Part shown: in pieces, positions 26,404 to 33,592 of the stretch
Layout of the letters: each line of letters opens with the position of its first letter
How positions within the stretch are numbered: position 1 is the stretch's first letter
Assembly (NCBI RefSeq): GCF_004571075.1
Contig: NZ_SPQP01000041.1
Location: 1 to 33,592, forward strand
DNA length: 33,592 nucleotides
Reading direction: 5' to 3'
From: Blastococcus sp. TF02A-35
Lineage (GTDB): Bacteria; Actinomycetota; Actinomycetes; Mycobacteriales; Geodermatophilaceae
Notes under the pieces: model-generated
The model's input: the letters and a program-made list of their open reading frames with translations, nothing else
Databases searched by the model: none
Told to the model about the DNA's origin: nothing
Position numbers and translations under genes: made by a program

Positions 26404-28112
26404 CAGAAGAGGAAGTAGCGCTGGGTCATGGGGAGCGCGTCCACCGGCTCGTGCGTGACCGTCTCCCCGTCGATCCGCACCTCGAAGGTGTCGGGGTTCA
26501 CCTCGATGCTGGGCCGAGCCGAGTTGAGCGGAAGATCGTCCTTGGTACGACCGCGCACGTTCTCGACGGGCACGAGTCGCCGGTGCACGGCCAGCCGGTC
26601 GGCGAGGCCGTCCTCCAGCGCCGCGGGGGCGACGAAGGCCAGGCTCGTCGCCTGCGCCGCGCGGGTGTGCACGTTGTACCCGGGCCGGGGCAACACCGGC
26701 TGCGGGGTGGGCACCGACGCGTTGGGATCGCCCAGGAGCGCCATCGCGGACATGCCGCCCTTGAACACCGACGTCGGTTTGACGCCGAACAGGGCCGGCT
26801 CCCACAGGACGAAGTCGGCGAGCTTGCCCACCTCGATCGAGCCGATCTCCCGCTCCAGCCCGTGGATGACCGCGGGGACGATCGTGTACTTGGCAATGTA
26901 GCGGCGGGCCCGGTTGTTGTCGGCGCGACCGTCGCCCGGCAGCGCGCCGCGTAGTTCTTTCATCACGTGGGCGGTCTGCCAGGTGCGCTGGATGGTCTCC
27001 CCCAGCCGGCCCATGGCCTGGGCGTCGGATTGCATCCCGGAGATGCCCCCGATGTCCTGCAGCACGTCCTCCGCCGCGATCGTGCTCGCCCGCACCCGGC
27101 TCTCGGCGAACTGCAGCTCCACGGGCACCTTGGGATTCAGGTGGTGGGCGACGAGGATCATGTCCAGCTGTTCGTCGACGGTGTTGACGGTGAACGGCCG
27201 GGTCGGCGTGGTGGACGACGGCAGCACGTTCGGCTCGGCAGCGATCCGGATGATGTCGGGCGCATGCCCACCGCCGGCACCCTCGGTGTGGAAACTGTGG
27301 AACGTTCGGCCGCGCACGGTGCCCAGCAGGTCTTCGACGAATCCGGCCTCGTTGAGGGTGTCGCTGTGGATCGCGACCTGCACACCGGACTCGTCGGCGA
27401 CGGTCAGTGCGGCGTCGACGACCGCCGGCGTGGCCCCCCAGTCCTCGTGACACTTGAACCCCGCTGCGCCGGCCCGCAGTTGCTCCCGAAGAGCCTCCTG
27501 CGACACCGTCGTCCCCCGGCCGAGAAAGGCCACGTTCACCGGCCAGGGGTCGAACGCCTCGAACATCCGCTCCAGCCACCAGGCGCCCGGGGTGGCCAGG
27601 GTGGCCTGTGAGCCGCTGGTTGGGCCGGTGCCGCCGCCGACGAGCGTCGTGGTCCCCGCCTCCAGCGCCACCGTGCACATGTCCGGCGACACCATGTGCA
27701 CGTGTGTGTCGATCGCGCCCGCCGTCATGATCAGGCCGGTGCCGTTCATCACCTCGGTCGACGGTCCGACGACCAGGGCGGGATCGACGCCGTCCATGAT
27801 GTCGGGATTGCCGGACTTGCCGATGCCGACGAACCGCCCGTCGCGGATGCCGACGTCGGCCTTGACAATGCCCCAGTGGTCGAGCACCACCACGTTGGTC
27901 ACCACGAGATCGGGCGTGCCCTCCGTGCGCGGGGTGTGCGACTGTCCCTGTGACTCGCGCCCGGACTTGCCGCCGCCGAAGATGTTCTCGTCGCCGCCGA
28001 CGCAGTGGTCGGTCTCGATCTCGATGAACAGGCTGGTGTCGGCCAGGCGCAGCCGGTCGCCGGTCGTGGGCCCGAGCATCGACACGTACGTCTGCCGGTC
28101 GATCTCAGGCAT
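26403..28112 (-). CDS. ureC: Urease alpha subunit, paralogue 1
   Basis: A 569-aa catalytic subunit hydrolysing urea to ammonia and carbamate. All di-nickel ligands are present: H137 and H139 (IDTHVH), the lysine to be carbamylated K220 (FKCHEDWG), H249 (HSDTLNE), H275 ([13 protein letters not shown]) and D363 (SDAQAMGR), plus H222, H323 and R339. The mobile-flap cysteine (C319 of Klebsiella) is alanine here (A322 in LVAHHLN). It is the same length as paralogue 2 and aligns to it without gaps through at least residue 370; 50 of the first 70 residues are identical. The start overlaps the ureB1 end by 8 nt. It is the sixth gene of a nine-gene operon, directly before ureF. Confidence 0.97.
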   Translation of the reverse strand: MPEIDRQTYVSMLGPTTGDRLRLADTSLFIEIETDHCVGGDENIFGGGKSGRESQGQSHTPRTEGTPDLVVTNVVVLDHWGIVKADVGIRDGRFVGIGKSGNPDIMDGVDPALVVGPSTEVMNGTGLIMTAGAIDTHVHMVSPDMCTVALEAGTTTLVGGGTGPTSGSQATLATPGAWWLERMFEAFDPWPVNVAFLGRGTTVSQEALREQLRAGAAGFKCHEDWGATPAVVDAALTVADESGVQVAIHSDTLNEAGFVEDLLGTVRGRTFHSFHTEGAGGGHAPDIIRIAAEPNVLPSSTTPTRPFTVNTVDEQLDMILVAHHLNPKVPVELQFAESRVRASTIAAEDVLQDIGGISGMQSDAQAMGRLGETIQRTWQTAHVMKELRGALPGDGRADNNRARRYIAKYTIVPAVIHGLEREIGSIEVGKLADFVLWEPALFGVKPTSVFKGGMSAMALLGDPNASVPTPQPVLPRPGYNVHTRAAQATSLAFVAPAALEDGLADRLAVHRRLVPVENVRGRTKDDLPLNSARPSIEVNPDTFEVRIDGETVTHEPVDALPMTQRYFLF

Positions 28113-28692
28113 GGGACCCGCCCTCTCTTTCGCCGGGGGAGCTCTCGCCGCGGAAGCCGGGCATCACGCGCCGTCCGGCGTAGGGAACGAGTTCGACCTC
28201 CTGCGGGGCGCCGGGATCGAACCGGGTCATGCTGCCGGCCATGATGTTCTGCCGTCGTCCCCAGGCGGCCTTCCGGTCGAACTCCAGCGCCGCGTTCGTT
28301 TCGGCGAAGTGGTAGTGCGAGCCCACCGTGATCGGCCGGTCACCGGTGTTCACCACCGTCAGGGTGATCGCCTCCCGCCCGATGTTGATGTGCACCGGTT
28401 CCTCGCCATAGAGGATCTGGCCGGGAGTCCCCGCCTTCGCCGAGGAGTCCGCGCCGGGATGGGTGATGGCGATCGCGCCGCCCTTGCCCGAGCCCAGGAC
28501 CACGTGCTTGCCGGTGCCCGGTCGCTGCCGGGTCAGCGGTGGCGGTTCCAGCCGCCCGGCGAGCCTGTTCAGCACCGGCGTGCGCTGGGCGGCCCTCTGC
28601 GCCCAGGAGACGGCGGTGCTCGCCAGCCCGAACGGCCCCGCCTTGTCCAGCTGGTTAGTCAACGTGTCCTTGATCGTGCGGCCGATGTTCAT
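28105..28692 (-). CDS. ureB: Urease beta subunit, paralogue 1, N-terminally extended
   Basis: A 195-aa protein. The usual ~100-residue UreB core starts at about residue 90 ([14 protein letters not shown]) and contains [27 protein letters not shown] sequence, with the family VGSHYHF and [10 protein letters not shown] blocks. The first ~89 residues are extra: an amphipathic, helix-prone part (residues 1-50) and a Gly-rich part with RPGTGKH at 57-63. The ATG at 28692 overlaps the ureA1 stop (ATGA), so the long form is the one coupled to ureA1. The role of the extension is unknown; it could affect trimer assembly or association with partner subunits. Confidence 0.93.
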   Translation of the reverse strand: MNIGRTIKDTLTNQLDKAGPFGLASTAVSWAQRAAQRTPVLNRLAGRLEPPPLTRQRPGTGKHVVLGSGKGGAIAITHPGADSSAKAGTPGQILYGEEPVHINIGREAITLTVVNTGDRPITVGSHYHFAETNAALEFDRKAAWGRRQNIMAGSMTRFDPGAPQEVELVPYAGRRVMPGFRGESSPGEREGGSHA

Positions 28693-28991
28693 TGGATCGG
28701 CTCTGGCACGGTGATCAGCTTGGTGCCGTCGGGGAACGTGGCCTCTACGTGCACCTGAGCCAGCATCTCCGGGACGCCGTCGAGCACATCGTCCCGGCTC
28801 AGCACGTTCCGGGCGTCGTTCTGCAGGTCGGCCTTCGTGCGGCCGTCGCGCGCACCCTCCAGGAGGAACGCCGTGATGATCGCGGTGGCCTCCGGCAGGT
28901 TGAGCTTCAGCCCGCGCTCCTTGCGGCGCTCGGCCACCAGGGCGGCCGTGAAGATCATCAGCCGCTCGCGTTCCTTCAGTGTCAACAGCAT
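28689..28991 (-). CDS. ureA: Urease gamma subunit, paralogue 1
   Basis: A 100-aa urease gamma subunit of standard length: N-terminus [15 protein letters not shown], core [25 protein letters not shown], and C-terminal [28 protein letters not shown] ribosome site is 6 nt upstream of ATG 28991. It begins 21 nt after the stop of ureC2, so the two structural sets form one transcription unit. Confidence 0.97.
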   Translation of the reverse strand: MLLTLKERERLMIFTAALVAERRKERGLKLNLPEATAIITAFLLEGARDGRTKADLQNDARNVLSRDDVLDGVPEMLAQVHVEATFPDGTKLITVPEPIQ

Positions 28992-29012
28992 CCCGGACTC
29001 CCCCAGGTCGGA

Positions 29013-30714
<1,702 letters not shown>

Positions 30715-30722
<8 letters not shown>

Positions 30723-31206
30723 CGAGCGGACCTCCGCATTCGCCACGCAGCCCGGCGACGATGCGCTGCCCTGCGATCGGGATGAGTTCGACCTGTTCTG
30801 CGGCACCGGGCTCGAAGCGCATGGAGCCTCCGGAGAGCACGTTGAGCCGACGTCCCCACGCGGCCTTGCGGTCGAAGGACAGGCCGGGGTTGACCTCGGC
30901 GAAGTGGTAGTGGGAGCCGACCTGGATCGGCCGGTCGGCGGTGTTCTCCACGCGCAAGATGACTACGTCCTTGCCGGCGTTGATCACCACCGGGTCGTCG
31001 CCGTACAGCACCTGGCCGGGGATGAGTGGCTCGTCGGCGTGCGGGTCGTCGCCGGTGTAGCGGCGGCGCTCGGCCTGGCGTTCGCCCGTGCCGGGCCGCC
31101 GCGGCAGGCTCTGCGGGCCCGAGCCGCTGTGCGGATGGCGCGTCCCGCCCCGACGGCTGCTGTCCTTGCCGCCGGGGTCGTCGCTGGGGTGTTCGCCGCG
31201 GGTCAT
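30715..31206 (-). CDS. ureB: Urease beta subunit, paralogue 2, N-terminally extended
   Basis: A 163-aa protein. The UreB core starts near residue 63 ([14 protein letters not shown]) and has [20 protein letters not shown], and [18 protein letters not shown]. The 62-residue extension is hydrophilic, rich in Arg, His, Asp and Gly, and differs from that of paralogue 1 except for a shared RPGTG element (37-41). ATG 31206 overlaps the ureA2 stop as ATGA. The extension is probably disordered; a metal- or protein-binding role is possible given its His residues, but is inference. Confidence 0.93.
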
Positions 31207-31505
31207 GAGATCGGCGCCGTGACGGTGACGAGCTTCGTCCCGTCGGGGAACGTCGCCTCGACCTGGACCTGGGCGAGCATCTCCGGTACGCCCTCCATGA
31301 CGTCGTCGCGGTGCAGCACGTCACGGCCGGCGCTCATGAGGTCCTCGACCATCCGCCCGTCGCGCGCCCCCTCGAGGAGGAACGAGGTGAGCAACGCGGT
31401 GGCCTCGGGCAGGTTGAGCTTCAGCCCACGGCCTTTGCGCTCCTCGGCGAGCTTGGCCGCGGTGTAGATCATCAGCCGTTCACGCTCGTGTACTGACAAC
31501 AGCAT
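31203..31505 (-). CDS. ureA: Urease gamma subunit, paralogue 2
   Basis: A 100-aa gamma subunit and first structural gene of the operon: [16 protein letters not shown] at the start, [20 protein letters not shown] in the core and [20 protein letters not shown] near the end. ATG 31505 has a GAGGGG ribosome site 7 nt upstream. That site overlaps the stop of a possible 28-codon leader frame. Confidence 0.97.
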   Translation of the reverse strand: MLLSVHERERLMIYTAAKLAEERKGRGLKLNLPEATALLTSFLLEGARDGRMVEDLMSAGRDVLHRDDVMEGVPEMLAQVQVEATFPDGTKLVTVTAPIS

Positions 31506-31516
31506 TCGGGGACCCC

Positions 31517-31603
31517 TCATGTGCCGACCCGGTGGGAAGCGTTCACGGTGCGTTCGGTGAGGCGGCTCAGCACCTCGACTGAACCGGTCACCGTCTCGGT
31601 CAC
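31517..31603 (-). CDS. Possible 28-aa leader peptide of the urease operon
   Basis: The frame from GTG 31603 to TGA 31517 encodes a polar, Val/Thr-rich peptide beginning [17 protein letters not shown]. Its stop lies 11 nt before the ureA2 start, next to the ureA2 ribosome site, so its translation could influence ureA2. No ribosome site for it is visible and no family is recognised. It may equally be a chance frame or the tail of a lost gene. Confidence 0.3.
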   Translation of the reverse strand: MTETVTGSVEVLSRLTERTVNASHRVGT

Positions 31604-31611
31604 ACCATTGC

Positions 31612-33216
31612 GTGATGTGCGCCACACGATGGCACGGGATCCGGCACCTAGCCATCGGAACGTACGCGCTGCCCTGTGTACCTGCGTCTATTCGCCGGCG
31701 CGTCGGGCATATCTGCGCGGGTGAGCAGACGACCTGTGCCGCTACCGCAACTGCGCATAGCAGCGGCTCTCTACCGTTTCCGGGAGAGAGCCTTTTCTTC
31801 CTGCCGGCCCTGCTCGTGGTCCTCGGCGCCGTCCTCGCGGAAGCGGCGGCAGCGATAGATAGGGGGCTGGCCGCGGGCCACGCCGTCCCGCTGACCCTGG
31901 ACATCAACAGCAACACCGCAACCTGGCTGCTGAGCACGGTGGCCGGCGCGACCATCACCACCGCCGGTGTCGTGTTCTCGCTCACCGTCGTCAGCCTGCA
32001 ACTGGCCAGCAGCCAGTTCCCCCCACGCGTGATGCGCTCGTTCATCCGCGACCGGCTCAGTCAGGTGGTCATCGGGTTGCTCATCGCGACCTTCGTCTTC
32101 AGCGTGCTGACCCTGCGGCACATCGATGACGAGCCGGCGACCCCGGCGCCGCGCATCTCGATGACCATGGCGATCGCGCTGACCGTGACCACGGTCCTGC
32201 TCATCGTGGCCCACCTCGACCACCTGGCCCGCGGCCTGCAGGTCGGCCAAGTGGTGCGCACGATCGCCGCCGAGGGTGAGCTCGTGATCGACGCCCTGGT
32301 GCGCTCCTCGTGCGACGAACTTCCAGGGCCCGCCACCACGCCGCCGGACTCCGACGGCGGCCTGGTGGTGCCGGCGCCGCGGGACGGCTGGGTGACGCAG
32401 GCGCCGAGCGGCCAGATGCTCGCGGTCGTCCCTCCACGCAGCACGGTCCGCTTCGACACGCGCAACGGTGCGTACATCCACGAAGGAGAACCACTGGTCA
32501 CCATCTGGCCGGTGCCCGCCGACGCGGATGCGGTATGTGAGGCGTTGGCCAGAACGGTGCTGGTCGCCGACACCCGCACCATGCAGGAAGACGTCGACTT
32601 CGCGATCCGGCAGCTGGTGGACATCGGGTTGCGGGCCCTCAGTTCGGCTATCAACGACCCCACGACGGCGGTCGAGGTGACCCTGCGGTTGGGCAGCCTG
32701 CTGCGCAAGGTGCTCGTCATCGAGCTGCCGCCCCTGACGGTGGCCGGGCCGGATGGCAAGGTGCTGCTGCGGCCGTGGGACCTGTCGCACGAGGAGTACA
32801 TCGCGCACGCCTTCGACCAGCTCCGGCAGGCAGCGCCCCCGCAGAGCCAGGTCGCAGCGTCCCTGTTGCGGGTGCTGCGCATGCTGCAGGCGCACGTCGG
32901 CAGCAGCGGCCGGCCGGAGCTCGTCCCGGCGCTCCAAGGGCAGATCGACCGCCTGATGGACGCCGTCGGCGCCAGCAGCGGGTTGCCTCCGGCGGACGTG
33001 TCCCGGCTGGCCGCCATCGCGCACGACCCCACCGACCCGGCCGAGCACAGCCGCCGCGTTGACCGTCGCCGGCGCTTGTTACCCGCAGGCGGCCCGTTGC
33101 CCGCTGCCGCCCCTGGACAACCTTGCCCTCTAACGGCCGGGCCGCAACCGTCGACTCGGCGCCCCTGGCTGCGACAGGGTCAGCTGTCGGGCATCACCGC
33201 GCCGCCGTCACGGTAG
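31612..33216 (+). CDS. DUF2254 membrane protein, probably frameshifted near the start
   Basis: A predicted inner-membrane protein of the DUF2254 family. Recognisable parts are [42 protein letters not shown], a helix at [15 protein letters not shown], another at [16 protein letters not shown], and the family hallmark [12 protein letters not shown] in the soluble C-terminal half. Function unknown. The natural start seems to be GTG 31721 ([22 protein letters not shown]), but that frame is 2 nt out of phase with the rest. The switch lies in GAGAGAG at 31784-31790, where removing one AG would restore it. The in-phase frame opens only at GTG 31612 with a non-matching leader of ~55 codons. It may therefore be a pseudogene, a recent slippage variant or a sequencing error. 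It is divergent from the urease operon. Confidence 0.75.
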   Translation: MMCATRWHGIRHLAIGTYALPCVPASIRRRVGHICAGEQTTCAATATAHSSGSLPFPGESLFFLPALLVVLGAVLAEAAAAIDRGLAAGHAVPLTLDINSNTATWLLSTVAGATITTAGVVFSLTVVSLQLASSQFPPRVMRSFIRDRLSQVVIGLLIATFVFSVLTLRHIDDEPATPAPRISMTMAIALTVTTVLLIVAHLDHLARGLQVGQVVRTIAAEGELVIDALVRSSCDELPGPATTPPDSDGGLVVPAPRDGWVTQAPSGQMLAVVPPRSTVRFDTRNGAYIHEGEPLVTIWPVPADADAVCEALARTVLVADTRTMQEDVDFAIRQLVDIGLRALSSAINDPTTAVEVTLRLGSLLRKVLVIELPPLTVAGPDGKVLLRPWDLSHEEYIAHAFDQLRQAAPPQSQVAASLLRVLRMLQAHVGSSGRPELVPALQGQIDRLMDAVGASSGLPPADVSRLAAIAHDPTDPAEHSRRVDRRRRLLPAGGPLPAAAPGQPCPLTAGPQPSTRRPWLRQGQLSGITAPPSR

Positions 33217-33497
33217 ATCTGCTTGTCCGGCACAACCTGGTCGGTGGCCCCCGCATTCTCCGGACCGCCGGAACTCTGCTCGTCTGTGGTGTCACCGTCA
33301 TCGTGGCTGCGGTCTGGCTCCAGTGACTGGACCATCACTCACTCCCTCTCCCCGCAATGCGAATCCCTGCAACGCCATACTCGGCGACGCCGTCTGACGC
33401 CATACTGCCTATTCCCCGTCAGACCGACCACGCAAGCCCAAGCCACAGCGAGGCTGTCGCCGTAGGGGACTGCTGCACGGATCGGTGACAGGTTGGG
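33217..33497. other. Gap before the IS3 gene end, includes probable IS terminus
   Basis: No clear gene. A 67-codon plus-strand frame (33123-33326) ends in a hydrophobic helix but overlaps the DUF2254 gene and has no ribosome site. ACGCCATACT occurs twice as a direct repeat near 33374 and 33398. The end of the insertion sequence should lie between about 33464 and 33497, downstream of the transposase stop, but its exact boundary cannot be set from one end. Confidence 0.35.
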
Positions 33498-33592
33498 TCA
33501 GGCTGCCTGCGCGGCCATTGTGGGCACGATGGTCTCGTACTCGATGGGCGTGAGTCGACCGAGGGCGTCCTGACGCCGCCGGCGGTGGTAGG
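33498..33592 (-). mobile_element. 3' end of IS3-family transposase gene (partial)
   Basis: The last 30 codons of a gene entering from the right edge read YHRRRRQDALGRLTPIEYE and end MAAQAA-stop (TGA at 33500-33498). YHxRRxxxALGxxTPxEYE is the typical C-terminal signature of the IS3-family OrfB integrase-type transposase (DDE fold). The catalytic part and the other end of the element are outside the window. Confidence 0.85.

Noticed and set aside
28195-28225. GGGATCGAACCGGG resembling the T-arm of a tRNA, inside ureB1
   Set aside because: It is in-frame coding sequence for the conserved [10 protein letters not shown] region (reading rightward to left) and no cloverleaf can be built around it.
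33123-33326. 67-codon plus-strand frame ending in a hydrophobic helix
   Set aside because: It overlaps the DUF2254 gene, lacks a ribosome site and starts with low-complexity sequence; too weak to call as a gene.

Overview
The window is very GC-rich chromosomal DNA with many GTG starts, several candidate leaderless transcripts and the order tig-clpP1-clpP2-clpX. This points to a high-GC actinobacterium. The radical-SAM pair upstream of an RNase E/G gene, folC-DUF4233-ndk and the spontaneously GC-rich style suggest the Frankiales/Geodermatophilaceae neighbourhood (Blastococcus, Geodermatophilus, Modestobacter). That family-level assignment is inference and was not tested by a search.

Positions 1-14755 are core chromosome. 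On the minus strand lie an RNase E/G N-terminus (partial), two radical-SAM-linked genes, ndk, a DUF4233 membrane protein and folC. A divergent plus-strand valS is of the archaeal type rather than the usual bacterial type. It is followed by an AbiEi/DUF559 endonuclease-like gene bracketed by two 57-nt palindromes. The minus-strand proteostasis block clpX, clpP2, clpP1, tig comes next, with a match to the ClgR operator in front of clpP1. tRNA-Pro(TGG) and tRNA-Gly(TCC) close the core part.

From the 3' end of tRNA-Gly onward the character changes. Positions 14756-24195 hold a decayed PP2C/SpoIIE phosphatase fragment, a PaaI-type thioesterase, a membrane-protein gene broken by two frameshifts and a stop, an unknown protein translationally coupled to an App1-like/phospholipase D fusion, the C-terminal stub of an alpha/beta-hydrolase membrane protein, a membrane-anchored metallophosphoesterase and a PAS-PAS-PP2C sigma-regulator-type phosphatase. 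This reads as an accessory region with turnover next to a tRNA gene.

Positions 24196-31505 hold the most striking system: a single minus-strand operon with two complete urease structural gene sets in tandem (ureA2-ureB2-ureC2-ureA1-ureB1-ureC1) followed by one accessory set (ureF-ureG-ureD). Both UreC proteins keep all nickel ligands and the carbamylated lysine but have alanine instead of the mobile-flap cysteine. Both UreB proteins carry long N-terminal extensions that differ from each other. No ureE is present; UreG has a His-rich N-terminus that may compensate. Upstream and divergent is a DUF2254 membrane protein gene with a probable 2-nt slippage frameshift. The window ends in the 3' end of an IS3-family transposase gene, so the accessory region is limited in view by a tRNA on one side and an insertion sequence on the other.
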